DNA from: Nitrobacteraceae bacterium AZCC 2146
Lineage (GTDB): Bacteria > Pseudomonadota > Alphaproteobacteria > Rhizobiales > Xanthobacteraceae
Reading direction: 5' to 3'
Length of the DNA: 64,000 nucleotides
NCBI GenBank assembly: GCA_036924855.1
Contig: JBAGRP010000001.1
Location: 7,180,001 to 7,244,000 of the forward strand
In this document: positions 43,727-52,298 of the stretch, in pieces
How the letters are laid out: each line of letters begins with the position of its first letter
Numbering within the stretch: the stretch's first letter is position 1
Notes under the pieces: generated by a model
What the model saw: the letters and a program-made list of their open reading frames with translations, nothing else
Database searches by the model: none
Told to the model about the DNA's origin: nothing
Program-made: the position numbers and the translations under genes

Positions 43727-44347
43727 TCACATCTGACGATACAGAATAATCGGAATCCCCGGAACGAGTTGGTTCAGGAAGTCAAAATCGCTGACATTCC
43801 CTGTCAATACGCTGGCACCTAGCCCTCGCGCCTGAAGATAGATGAGCGCGTCGTTAAGGTATTTTCGCTCATGACCCGCACCCTTAGGCGCGCTGCTGAG
43901 ACGAAATAGCTCGCCCGCAAGCATTCCCGCTTCGCCCCACATCGTCGAATCCGGGGCTTGCAAGCGATGCTGCGGGATGTCTTCAATTACATCCCGTACC
44001 GTTTGCAGAACCCTGCTCGTTGAGGGGTGAGCCGGATCGAGCCGCCCGAATACATGCGTCAGCTCGGCAAGGCAGACGGCCGAGTGGTGGCAGGCGCGAT
44101 ATGTCAGCAATTCATCGACGGCGTTCGGTGTGCGCCCCTGCAAGACGTCGAGATAAACGCTGGTATCGAGAACCAGCGCGCCGCCGATAAGCGGTTCGTC
44201 GGACGCCCAGGCAAGCTCGGAATCTGCTCGTCGCGTCAATCGCTCCAAACGCTTGTGCGGCTTCAGCCTCCGCAAGGCTCCCGAGAGATCAAATGGCAAG
44301 ATCGATATCTGCCGGGACACTTCCCTTGCGCCGGACAAGGCGGGCAC
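43727..44347 (-). CDS. PIN-domain toxin (VapC-like)
   Basis: The PIN fold is complete: VLDTSVYLDVLQG (first Asp), CLAELTHVFGRL (Glu), YLNDALIYLQA (Asp) and VLTGNVSDFDFLNQL (last acidic residues). It should be a magnesium-dependent ribonuclease blocked by the antitoxin encoded just upstream. The longest start, ATG 44347, overlaps the antitoxin gene by 59 nt in another frame; a TTG about 8 bases before the antitoxin stop (giving LPFDLSGALRRL) is an alternative. It stands inside the islet between two ugd fragments. Confidence 0.85.
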   Translation of the reverse strand: MPALSGAREVSRQISILPFDLSGALRRLKPHKRLERLTRRADSELAWASDEPLIGGALVLDTSVYLDVLQGRTPNAVDELLTYRACHHSAVCLAELTHVFGRLDPAHPSTSRVLQTVRDVIEDIPQHRLQAPDSTMWGEAGMLAGELFRLSSAPKGAGHERKYLNDALIYLQARGLGASVLTGNVSDFDFLNQLVPGIPIILYRQM

Positions 44348-44585
44348 CGAAATCGTCTTCGAGCGCCAGACGCGACAATGCGAGCTCCAGAAGTTCGGTA
44401 TCCGAGGATACGTGAGCCCGCTTCTTTGCCGCTTCGATCAGGCCTGCCGGCACGCGGCCGGACAAGCGCGTGTTCTTGGCTTCACCGAGCAACCCGACGG
44501 CCCGGGCCTGGTCAAGCACGAGCCGGTTGCGCTTAAGCGCAATGTGCTCCTCGGTCTCTATCCACGGGCGGGTCCGCACAACCAT
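44289..44585 (-). CDS. Antitoxin of the PIN-domain toxin
   Basis: The start was set at ATG 44585 (MVVRTRPWIETEEHIALKRN) because GGAGG lies seven bases before it; earlier in-frame starts at 44597 and 44618 lack such a site. The 98-residue protein has a ribbon-helix-helix-like or helical segment, LSGRVPAGLIEAAKKRAHVS, followed by SDTELLELALSRLALEDDFG, which suits an antitoxin with an N-terminal extension. The 3' end overlaps the toxin gene. Confidence 0.75.
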   Translation of the reverse strand: MVVRTRPWIETEEHIALKRNRLVLDQARAVGLLGEAKNTRLSGRVPAGLIEAAKKRAHVSSDTELLELALSRLALEDDFGARLVRRKGSVPADIDLAI

Positions 44586-44769
44586 CGCAACCTCCATTTG
44601 TTGAACAAAAAATAGCAATTGTTCAACGGCTTTGCAAGACCGGAAACGGGGGCTCGTTTGGGAATGACGTCAGACACCGCGCACGCGCTACCGCTCGCTA
44701 TCCTCGAAGGAGCGCTCGCTGAGTTGGGAGGACGGCTGAAATACATCTTCGTTGGTATGACGCCAGGGC

Positions 44770-45237
44770 CGCGGCCGATCGCCGATCGGATCGAAGGCGC
44801 GCACCTTGGCGCCCATGTCGAGCAGGCCGGTGACCAGGGGGATCGACGGCGCCTCGCGCATGTCGTCGGTGTCGGACTTGAAGGTAAGGCCGAGCACGGC
44901 GACGGTCTTGCCGCGCAGATTGCCGCCCGGCGCGTTAGAGACTTTTCGCGCCATCGCACGCTTGCGGTTGTCGTTGACATCCGGCACGGCCTCGACGATG
45001 CGCAGCGGCACGTCGTGATGCGGCGCACGGGTAACCTTGGGAAAGCACGAGCCGCCGAAGCCGGGGCCTGCATGCTAAAACTTCGACCCGATGCGGTTGT
45101 CCATCACGACGCCGCGCGCCACGTCCTGCACGTCGGCACCGACCTTCTCCACGAGGTCGGCGACCTCGTTGATGAAGGTGATCTTGGTGGCGAGGAAGGC
45201 GTTGGCGGCGTATTTGATCAGCTCGGCTGTGCGCCGC
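44770..45237 (-). pseudogene. UDP-glucose 6-dehydrogenase fragment B with a nonsense codon
   Basis: Reading down from 45237: [51 protein letters not shown], then TAG where Leu is expected, HAGPGFGGSCFPK, a short deletion (TRAPHHD), DNRKRAMARKVSNAPGGNLR, GKTVAVLGLTFKSDTDDMRE and LLDMGAKVRAFDPIG. This covers the middle of Ugd, including the catalytic Cys. The internal stop, a deletion and loss of both ends make it non-functional. It is a close relative of fragment A in the same orientation. Confidence 0.88.
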
Positions 45238-45717
45238 TATGATTCAAGCAGCTTGAACCATACGAACTGGATGGGACTAGCGACAACGTCTAGTTCGGTT
45301 GACGTCACGATCTCCGTCACCGATTGGGCAGGGCAACGTTGCAAGCGTTACGCTCAATGGCAGCAGCAAAGTTCGAATACAACCGCGATCGATGTTGCGG
45401 GCAACGGAAATTCGATCAGCAATCTTCAGGTTGGCGCCGGCCTGTCCTACCAACTGCTATAAAGTGTGGTCTTTGTCAGAGTGTCCCTGTCAGCTTCACC
45501 CCAACTTAGTTTCCCACATCTGCGCCGGGCTCTTCAAACTGGAAACGAAACTAAAGCCGACACCGCTTCGCATTTTGGTCGCAGTGGTCGTGCAACTGGG
45601 TCCGCTGAGGAAGTCAGCAATGCATTCCGAGAGGTCGCAGCGCAGGTTGACGACAGTTTCAGCTAACTCATTTTATGAGTACGCTCCCAGGAGAATCTTT
45701 CGGGTGCGGAGCAACCT
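45238..45717. other. Spacer with short unrecognised coding traces
   Basis: These 480 bases hold no complete gene. On the plus strand a stretch ending at 45462 reads TAIDVAGNGNSISNLQVGAG followed by LSYQLL and a stop, with DVTISVTDWAG upstream in another frame. It looks like the decayed end of a surface or repeat protein. Confidence 0.35.
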
Positions 45718-46443
45718 CTACGGCTTTCGAAACTTCAACACAAAGCCGTCGACTGGCGTCGGATTCCTGAAGATGGCGTTCGTTCGCTCGTCCTCGGGAT
45801 GGCGATTAAAATCGGCGTCGGCGACAAACACGAAGCCGGCCGCCTCGATTTCTGCCCGAACGCTTTTCTCCGATATCCTGTGCAGCGTCTTTCCTACGGT
45901 CGTCCCGTCCTCGGGCTTCGCCGAATGGTCCGCAACGACTAGCAAGCCACCCGGCTTTAATGCATCGAACAAAGCCTTGTTCATTTTGGCGCGGTCGACG
46001 GGCAGATACGTCGTGTCGTGATATCCGAAAAAGAATGTCTCAAGGTCGAAATCGCGAAACGCGGGATTTGAAAGGTCGTCGAACGGCGTAACGAAGGCTT
46101 CTACGCTCGACATTATCGGCGTCTTCATTCTGGCCGAGAACTTTTCCGAAGCGCGGTCGTCCTGCGCTATGACCTTGCCGCCCGGCTGAACCGTGCGCGC
46201 CATCAATTCGGTGCTGTAGCCGGCCCCCACGGCCATATCGAGGACGCGCCAGCCCGGCCTGGGACCGACGAATTCCAGCAGCTTCATCGGATCCCGCCTC
46301 TTGTCGGCCTGGCGGTCGGCGTCCGTCCTGTCGGGCGCAGATATGATTGCGCTGAAGTCCTGCGCGACCGCTGCAGCGGAGAAGCACACGGCAAACAGGA
46401 CCGCTAAGCGCAGAATAGCCGCTCTAATGACCTTGATCGTCAT
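45718..46443 (-). CDS. Predicted periplasmic class I SAM-dependent methyltransferase-like protein
   Basis: The 241-residue protein has a signal peptide (AAILRLAVLFAVCFSAAAVA, cleavage before QDFSA) and then a Rossmann methyltransferase fold: PGWRVLDMAVGAGYSTELMA (motif I), GGKVIAQD, DLETFFFGYHDTTYLP and LKPGGLLVVADHSAKPEDGT. The C-terminus ends DGFVLKFRKP. Similar exported methyltransferase-fold proteins occur in many proteobacteria, but S-adenosylmethionine is not expected in the periplasm, so the true reaction is unclear. It stands alone among remnants and appears intact. Confidence 0.85.
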   Translation of the reverse strand: MTIKVIRAAILRLAVLFAVCFSAAAVAQDFSAIISAPDRTDADRQADKRRDPMKLLEFVGPRPGWRVLDMAVGAGYSTELMARTVQPGGKVIAQDDRASEKFSARMKTPIMSSVEAFVTPFDDLSNPAFRDFDLETFFFGYHDTTYLPVDRAKMNKALFDALKPGGLLVVADHSAKPEDGTTVGKTLHRISEKSVRAEIEAAGFVFVADADFNRHPEDERTNAIFRNPTPVDGFVLKFRKP

Positions 46444-46659
46444 GACTGTTTCTCTCCCGCCTGCGTCGTTTCGCCAAACGCGGCCCCGTGGCCGCGATTG
46501 TACAACATTTAAACCAGCTTTGCGACATTAAGCGGGAGTGAGGCGGAGCGTGATCGGATGCGCGGGATGGGCTATTAGTAAATACCGACTGACTTGGCGA
46601 CCGCTGGGAGAGGGAGAAGTGCTTGCTGTCTAATATCAACCTTTATGAAGTTTCGACCT

Positions 46660-46890
46660 GGGGATCCTCCCGCTAGTCATCGCGATCACTTTTCACGAGG
46701 CCGCGCACGGGTACGCCGCGCGCCATTTGGGGGATGATACTGCATCGAAATTGGGTCGCGTCAGTCTCAATCCGATCAAGCATATCGACCCATTCGGAAC
46801 CATCTTACTTCCGGCGATGCTGCTGCTATCTCATTCCCCTTCCTGTTTGGCTATGCGAAACCGGTGCCGGTTAATTTTCGATCGCTGCGT
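46660..46890 (+). pseudogene. Site-2 protease (M50) family fragment
   Basis: The frame reads ILPLVIAITFHEAAHGYAAR, HLGDDTASKLGRVSLNPIKH and IDPFGTILLPAMLL, then shifts frame near 46825 to PFLFGYAKPVPVNFRSLRNP. HEAAHG is the zinc-binding HExxH motif of rhomboid-unrelated SpoIVFB-type proteases. The protein ends after this segment, far short of about 220 residues, and its N-terminus is missing, so it is a relic. Confidence 0.8.
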
Positions 46891-47187
46891 AACCCTCGGA
46901 GCGTTTATTATGAGCGCGGTATCGGCAAACTCTACCAACTCGATTATTTTTCCGTCTTTGAATCGAAATGAGTTGAGAATGTCGGTGGTGACCGTTTTAT
47001 CTCCGGGGATGAACCTGACTTTTATGCGGGAATGGACAGCAGCCCGGTCGCCGTCGATGGTGATGCTAATGATATCGCGATGAATAAAGTCGAAGGCTTC
47101 AACGAACGCGGTAATGGTCGTTCGAACGTCCTGATGCCCCTGCGAAGCCCCAGCAACGTAGCCTAATATGACTCCGCCGTCAGGCAA
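46831..47187 (-). pseudogene. NTF2/SnoaL-like fragment running into the M50 remnant
   Basis: The 118-codon frame has an NTF2-like core: EAFDFIHRDIISITIDGDRA, AVHSRIKVRFIPGDKTVTTD and ILNSFRFKDGKIIELVEFAD. The last 20 or so codons are antisense to the protease remnant, so the natural C-terminus is lost. The N-terminus (MPDGGVILGYVAGASQGHQD) also looks displaced. NTF2-like proteins include ketosteroid isomerases and many small binding proteins; no active-site residues can be judged. Confidence 0.55.
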
Positions 47188-47311
47188 CAGACGCCGCTCG
47201 ACAGACGTTCAAACCGCAACCCCGCGCCACCGCGTGATGCATCAAAAAATGTGGCCCAGTCGTGCTAAAAAACGCCGCCCCACTCATCGGGAAACATCAA
47301 TTTAAAGGGAT

Positions 47312-47500
47312 TTAGGCCGTCTCGTTCTGACCACGCTCCAGCTTCGGAGGGCAACATGTAGTCGGGAAATGGTCGTAGTTCGACCGCTTGCCGCGTCCCA
47401 CGCTCTCATACGTAAATCCGGCCTGGGTCATTTCCTCCGGCCGGTAGACGTTTCGCAGGTCGACCAGGACCGGCTGCTTCATCAAAAGCAACGCGAATGA
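47312..47500 (-). pseudogene. UDP-glucose 6-dehydrogenase fragment C (C-terminal end)
   Basis: LLLMKQPVLVDLRNVYRPEE followed by MTQAGFTYESVGRGK is the characteristic C-terminal end of Ugd. The following tail to the stop at 47312 is not conserved. Together with fragments A and B it shows that ugd-like DNA was broken up and scattered over 5.5 kb. The fragments are all on the minus strand, but in this order they cannot be read as one gene. Confidence 0.8.
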
Positions 47501-47561
47501 CCCCAACTCGGACATTGGCGAGTTTGCGTTCAACATAAACATCCCACGGTTTTTCCTTTCC

Positions 47562-50246
47562 TTACCTCGGCGGGGGGCAAGGCTGACCGTTTGGAAGCAC
47601 GCATTTGGCAGCTGGTGGTGCCGGACGCGAAGCAGGCGGTGGCGGCGGTGCCGGACGCGCAGCAGGTGGCGGCGGCGGTGCCGGACGCGCAGCAGGCGGT
47701 GGCGGCGGTGCCGGACGCGCAGCAGGTGGCGGCGGCGGTGCCGGACGCGCAGCAGGCGGCGGTGGCGGTGCCGGACGCGCAGCAGGTGGCGGCGGCGGTG
47801 CCGGACGCGCAGCAGGCGGTGGCGGCGGTGCCGGACGCGCAGCAGGTGGCGGCGGCGGTGCCGGACGCGCAGCAGGCGGTGGCGGCGGTGCCGGACGCGC
47901 AGCAGGTGGCGGCGGCGGTGCCGGACGCGCGGCAGGTGGCGGCGGCGGTGCCGGACGCGCAGCAGGTGGCGGCGGTGGCGCCGGATGCGCAGCAGGTGGC
48001 GGGGGCGGCGTGGCGGCCGGCTTTGTCGCCGAATTCGGAGTTGCTGGCACCACGGGTGCAGGCCCAGGAGTTTGGGACGATTTTGCGCCGACGGGCGGAG
48101 AAGCCCTCGGAGATGTGGCGGGTGGAAGCGGCTGACCGTTGGTTCCTGGTAGCGCCGATCCCGGCTTGTTCGCACCCGGAGCTATAGGGGCTGCTGGCAC
48201 TGGTGCCGTAGCCGGCGAAGATTTCGCACCGGAAGCTGGTGACGCGCCTGGAGCTGCGCCGGGGACAGGCGGAAGCGGCTGACCGTTCGCTCCCGGTAGA
48301 GCCTGTCCCGGCGGCTTGTTGATTGCATTTGGAGTCGAAGGCGCTGCCGCGGCCGGTGGTGTCCCCGGTTTTGCAGCTGTCGACGGGCGCGCACCGGGCG
48401 CGACATTAGGTGGCGTCGGAGCCGGACCTGTTGTCGCTGGCGCGGACTTTGTACCAGCCGGCGGCAGTGCACCGGGAACTGGCTTGCCGTCGGGGCCGAC
48501 GGCGCCCGGCGGCGGCGTTGGCCCTGTTGCTGGCGTGGATTGCGCCTGGGACGGCGCCGGCTGCCCTGGAACAACAGGTTTGGGCGCCTGTACGGGTGGA
48601 GGGTTGGGCGCTAGCGCAGCCTTGGTCGCGACCGAAGGCGGCAATGAAGGCGCCAGAAGCGCGGCGGCCCCTGCACCCGCAACCCCCGCAGCGACGACGC
48701 CGCCCGCTCCGGATGAGGGCGCCGGCGCCTGTCCCGCGCCTTGCACTGGAGCAGCGGGCGGAGGAGCAAGGGTTTGGGCCTGTCCACTGGGATTGGTGAT
48801 CGTCACCACATTCGTCGTGTTGTTGACGACGACGGCGTTGTGAATGTTGTTGTAGATGATGTTGCTCGGCGGAGGTGCCACATACTCAGGTGGCCGCACC
48901 CATACGGGAACGGGCGAATAATCCGGGACCGGAAGAATGAACGCATAGACCGGCGGCGGTGGTGGCGGCAGATCGACAAAATAGACCGGACGCGGCGGCA
49001 GGAAGATGATCGGCGGCGGAGGCGGCGGAGCAAATCCGAAATCGGGATCGTCGAACGCCAAAACCGGGCGCTCAATATAAATTACTTCCTCTGGCGGCGG
49101 TGGCGGCACGTCGTACGTGATGACCGAAAACCGCGGCGGCGGTTCAAAGGCTGCTGAAAGATAGGCAAGCCGGCGACGGGCATCATCCGCGTGTGCGCCA
49201 CGCGGGTAGCGGCGAAGATAGGACCAGTAAGCGGGCGGCGTGTTGACACTCCGAGTTCGGCGCCAGGTGATCGCCTCGCGGCGCGCCGCGACGATCGCGC
49301 GAACCCGTCGCGCCATCGGATCATCGGGATAGGCAGTGAGGAAGGCTTCATAATCCTCCAGCGTGTCACGGTCCACGGCGGCCAGGTAGGCCTCCTGCGA
49401 GCTGAAATCGCGAAGCGGTCTTGATCGGATCGCGGAGGTTTGCTCGCGCGAAACCGCAGGCGGAGGTGCGTCGGGCGCGCGGTCGAAGAAATAGAATGGC
49501 GCCTCTAACTTCGATGCATTCCACGGGACTTCCGCGCCCTTCGTTGTCTCGTTGACGCGGAGCCGAATGCGGCTGAAGAGGTCTTCCACCCGCAGCCCGC
49601 CTTCACGCATCATTTCGGCAAGCGCCTGGGCATATGCCGAATAGGGCCCGGCCTCAGTGGGCGCCACCGTACCCGGTGCCGAATTGAAGGCGATAAACAT
49701 GCCTTGTTCGGGCTCGACGAGCGCCAGTCCGCCGGTCAGCGGGGTACCGGTTTTGGCAAAGGGATTGGCTCGCGCGATGTCGAGGACCACCATGCTTGCC
49801 TTCAATTTCAACGCGGCAAGCGGCGCCATATAGTCGGATAACCGGAGCGCTTCCGCTGATATATTGACGTCGCGAGCGATCCTGGCATCGACCGGCACAA
49901 AATAGTTCTCGCCTTCAAGTTGCAATCCATACCCGCCAAGATAGATGAAGGCGACAGTCTCCGGTCCGGAGGACGATGCCTTGTCCAGGAACTCCCGGAA
50001 CGTTCGACGCAGCGAATCCTGATCCAGATCTCGTGCCCCGGTGACGTCGAAGCCGGCTGCTTGAAGTGTTTGTGCAATCAAGCCGGCATCGTTCGCGGGG
50101 GTCGGCAGGGCGCCTGCCTGATAGTTCGCATTGCCAATCACCAGAGCGATGCGCCGTTCGGACGGCGCGGCGTTCGATGTGCTTCCACCGACCAGCATGA
50201 GTGCCAACAGAACACCAGCGAACTTCGAGATCGATGTCATGACCAT
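47562..50246 (-). CDS. Exported caspase-fold protein lacking both catalytic residues, with Pro-rich repeat tail
   Basis: The 894-residue protein has a signal peptide (SKFAGVLLALMLVGGSTSNA), then a caspase/peptidase C14 domain (RRIALVIGNANYQAGALPTP onward, to about residue 280). The usual catalytic His motif YxGHG reads YLGGYG (Tyr106 for His), and LDACRxNPF reads LDIARANPF (Ala158 for Cys), so it should be proteolytically dead. A TPR-like or linker region follows (EAYLAAVDRDTLEDYEAFLT), then Pro-rich segments and a C-terminal array of thirteen decapeptides with core RPAPPPPPA, ending CVLPNGQPCPPPR. Probably a surface or periplasmic scaffold. Confidence 0.88.
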   Translation of the reverse strand: MVMTSISKFAGVLLALMLVGGSTSNAAPSERRIALVIGNANYQAGALPTPANDAGLIAQTLQAAGFDVTGARDLDQDSLRRTFREFLDKASSSGPETVAFIYLGGYGLQLEGENYFVPVDARIARDVNISAEALRLSDYMAPLAALKLKASMVVLDIARANPFAKTGTPLTGGLALVEPEQGMFIAFNSAPGTVAPTEAGPYSAYAQALAEMMREGGLRVEDLFSRIRLRVNETTKGAEVPWNASKLEAPFYFFDRAPDAPPPAVSREQTSAIRSRPLRDFSSQEAYLAAVDRDTLEDYEAFLTAYPDDPMARRVRAIVAARREAITWRRTRSVNTPPAYWSYLRRYPRGAHADDARRRLAYLSAAFEPPPRFSVITYDVPPPPPEEVIYIERPVLAFDDPDFGFAPPPPPPIIFLPPRPVYFVDLPPPPPPVYAFILPVPDYSPVPVWVRPPEYVAPPPSNIIYNNIHNAVVVNNTTNVVTITNPSGQAQTLAPPPAAPVQGAGQAPAPSSGAGGVVAAGVAGAGAAALLAPSLPPSVATKAALAPNPPPVQAPKPVVPGQPAPSQAQSTPATGPTPPPGAVGPDGKPVPGALPPAGTKSAPATTGPAPTPPNVAPGARPSTAAKPGTPPAAAAPSTPNAINKPPGQALPGANGQPLPPVPGAAPGASPASGAKSSPATAPVPAAPIAPGANKPGSALPGTNGQPLPPATSPRASPPVGAKSSQTPGPAPVVPATPNSATKPAATPPPPPAAHPAPPPPPAARPAPPPPPAARPAPPPPPAARPAPPPPPAARPAPPPPPAARPAPPPPPAARPAPPPPPAARPAPPPPPAARPAPPPPPAARPAPPPPPAARPAPPPPPAARPAPPPPPASRPAPPAAKCVLPNGQPCPPPR
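47621..48002. repeat. Thirteen tandem 30-bp repeats coding for a Pro-rich tail
   Basis: The unit, with core GGCGGTGCCGGACGCGCAGC, recurs every 30 bp about thirteen times with small changes (GGTGGC/GGCGGT alternation every 60 bp). On the minus strand each unit codes for a decapeptide of the type ARPAPPPPPA. Because 30 is a multiple of three and the DNA has no A/T-rich stops, several other frames are open too; these are not genes. Confidence 0.92.
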
Positions 50247-50767
50247 CCCGCCAAATCTTTGAATCCAGCGTTACACATAAATTCAACGGCGTTGAACGAA
50301 TTCTGAACGGAACTGGTCGGAATTAAGGCGCTACCGAAGAGCATGAGGAGGGCAACAGGATGTTAACCACTGATTGTTCCTTCCGTCGGTATCATCACCA
50401 GGCGAATCAACTTCAGCGAGGTGCTACCGGTGTTACGTCAGCAACTGTCATTAAAGTCCGAATCCGCGGTCGGCACCTCGGTGCCGTTTTTCAGCGACGA
50501 CGAGTGTGTTCAGAAACTTGCAATGCTGATGGAGCACAGGGACAGCAAGAGCCTTGGCGAAATTGCTGCATTGATCAGCCGTTTGGCCGTTCCAATAGAA
50601 TAAGTGCCGGCGAAGCATATACGGTGGTAACAGATTGCCTCGCGGCTGCATCTGCGCGAGCATCCGGTTCGGCGCCGTCATGCGCGTAACCGTCCAATAC
50701 CGACTCTAGTCAATGCCACTTCATCCGGTGAGCAGCAGACCATTGCCGTTCTCGGAGAGCGCAGTCT
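50247..50767. other. Spacer between opgC and the caspase-fold gene
   Basis: The first part should contain the promoter of the caspase-fold gene. One small plus-strand open frame (50421-50603) is listed separately. Nothing else is recognised. Confidence 0.4.
50421..50603 (+). CDS. Possible 60-residue protein
   Basis: The frame starts at GTG 50421 after AGCGAG and reads MLPVLRQQLSLKSESAVGTS, then ECVQKLAMLMEHRDSKSLGE and IAALISRLAVPIE. The regular helical periodicity of the second half suggests a real small protein, but there are no motifs and the ribosome site is weak. No function can be proposed. Confidence 0.4.
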   Translation: MLPVLRQQLSLKSESAVGTSVPFFSDDECVQKLAMLMEHRDSKSLGEIAALISRLAVPIE

Positions 50768-52201
50768 TCAAGCCATTCGTGGTTGCTGCTGCTTGGGTTT
50801 GATTTTGATCAAGCTCAGCAGCGTTGCAGCCGCGATCATCACCAGGATGCCGGCGAGACTGAGCGCGATCTGCATCGTCAGCGCATCCGAGACGCCGGCC
50901 AACGTTATGTGGCTGGCGAGCGCCAGCACAACGCTGAGGCAATAGATGGCCAGCGAGTTTTCGCCGCAGCGGACCGCCCCGCGCATCGCCGGCGTCGTCA
51001 GTCCCCGCCAATTGCGAGGCACGAGCCATGCCGCCAGGATTGCGAGGGCAAAAAAATGCAGCAGCCGCAAGGGGTCCAGATCCGATTTGTCCAACGGGTA
51101 AAGTAGCTTCGTCAGCGTCGGCGGGACCAGCGCTTCCAGCGTCTTGATTCTCCAGCTCAATGCGATGATCAGGCTGAAGGCCAAATAGGGAATGGCAAAT
51201 ACAAACGCCGTGCGCGAGGTTACCCACGGCCGGAATCTCTTGCCCTCCATGACCCACCACGCGCCAAGCACGACGAGCAGCTGCCAGGCCAGCGGATTGA
51301 AGAACCAGACGTTGTTCGGCCATGCCGGAACGGTCCAGCCGAAGACCTGCACCAGCGCATAAAGCGACAGTGAGGCGCCGAGCGCCACGTTCGGCGCTCG
51401 CAGCAGCAGCCACAGCAGCGGCGCAAACAAAAGGTGATAAACGACGAAGATCGGCAAGATGTCGGTATTGACGGGGTGGTACTGCAGGATCGCCGCATGC
51501 GCGAGCGTCGCGCCGGGCTGTTCCAAAAGAATGCGCGTGTTGCTCTCGTCGGCAACCCGGTCGCCGCCTGCGAGGTAAACCATGATGGCGCAAGCGACAG
51601 TGAGCAGCAGAAATGCGACATAAATGTCCCAGCTGCGCCACAGCGTCCGGCTGATCACGCCGGTCCAGCCCTCGCGCCACCGTGCCTTGCCGTAGCCCAT
51701 CGCGCAGGTCACGCCCGAAAGGAACACGAACACTTCCGCGGTATCGCTGAAGCCGTAGTTCCGCAGCGTCAACCAGCTTCCGATGTTGTTGGGGACGTGG
51801 TCAAGAAAGATGCACCATAGCGCGATGCCGCGGCAGACATCGATGCGCAGGTCGCGGCCAAGCTCTTTCGGTTGCGGCAGCAGCACCAATGGCTTCGGAG
51901 CTGTCGCGAGCAGAGCGAATTCCAGTTGCAGCTGCCGATCGCGCAAAGCCACGGCTTTGCTTTCGACCTCCGCCAGCGGCCGCCGGATGTCAGTGTTCGG
52001 CGCGGCCAGGCCGGGATGCTTGTCGAGGTCGACGAGCCGGTCACCCTCGGGATGCCATCGCGTCGCATCCCGAGCCTCTGGCAAATCGAACGAATTGACC
52101 GTTGTCATCTCGATGGAAGAGCTGCGGGGCGACGGCGCAGGCACGCTCGTCATGGTGGCGGCGCGTCGAAAGTACGGAAATGTCTGCGGCAATAACATCA
52201 T
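50768..52201 (-). CDS. opgC: OpgC family membrane acyltransferase
   Basis: This 477-residue inner-membrane protein belongs to the OpgC group, which adds succinyl or similar groups to periplasmic glucans. A hydrophilic N-terminus of about 110 residues precedes the first helix. The core starts GRDLRIDVCRGIALWCIFLD followed by HVPNNIGSWLTLRNYGFSDT and AEVFVFLSGVTCAMGYGKA, all characteristic. About ten membrane helices follow, with FNPLAWQLLVVLGAWW and CGENSLAIYCLSVVLALASH near the end. The first start (ATG 52201) is followed by a second at residue 17 that would also work. No other glucan genes are adjacent. Confidence 0.92.
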   Translation of the reverse strand: MMLLPQTFPYFRRAATMTSVPAPSPRSSSIEMTTVNSFDLPEARDATRWHPEGDRLVDLDKHPGLAAPNTDIRRPLAEVESKAVALRDRQLQLEFALLATAPKPLVLLPQPKELGRDLRIDVCRGIALWCIFLDHVPNNIGSWLTLRNYGFSDTAEVFVFLSGVTCAMGYGKARWREGWTGVISRTLWRSWDIYVAFLLLTVACAIMVYLAGGDRVADESNTRILLEQPGATLAHAAILQYHPVNTDILPIFVVYHLLFAPLLWLLLRAPNVALGASLSLYALVQVFGWTVPAWPNNVWFFNPLAWQLLVVLGAWWVMEGKRFRPWVTSRTAFVFAIPYLAFSLIIALSWRIKTLEALVPPTLTKLLYPLDKSDLDPLRLLHFFALAILAAWLVPRNWRGLTTPAMRGAVRCGENSLAIYCLSVVLALASHITLAGVSDALTMQIALSLAGILVMIAAATLLSLIKIKPKQQQPRMA

Positions 52202-52298
52202 GCGAACCCGCGGGTAACAGCCGTTCGAACCTTGCGATCCGGAATGGGGGCTTGAAAACTACCGTTTCAGCGCTGACACCCTCATCATTGACCGGGCA

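Noticed and set aside
47621..48002. CRISPR-like regular repeats
   Set aside because: Repeats are directly adjacent without unique spacers, lie within a coding region and have no cas genes.
47591..48187. Plus-strand open frames across the 30-bp repeats (Gly-rich and Val/Ala/Gln-rich)
   Set aside because: They are open only because the repeat length is a multiple of three and GC-rich. The minus-strand protein has the signal peptide and domain context.
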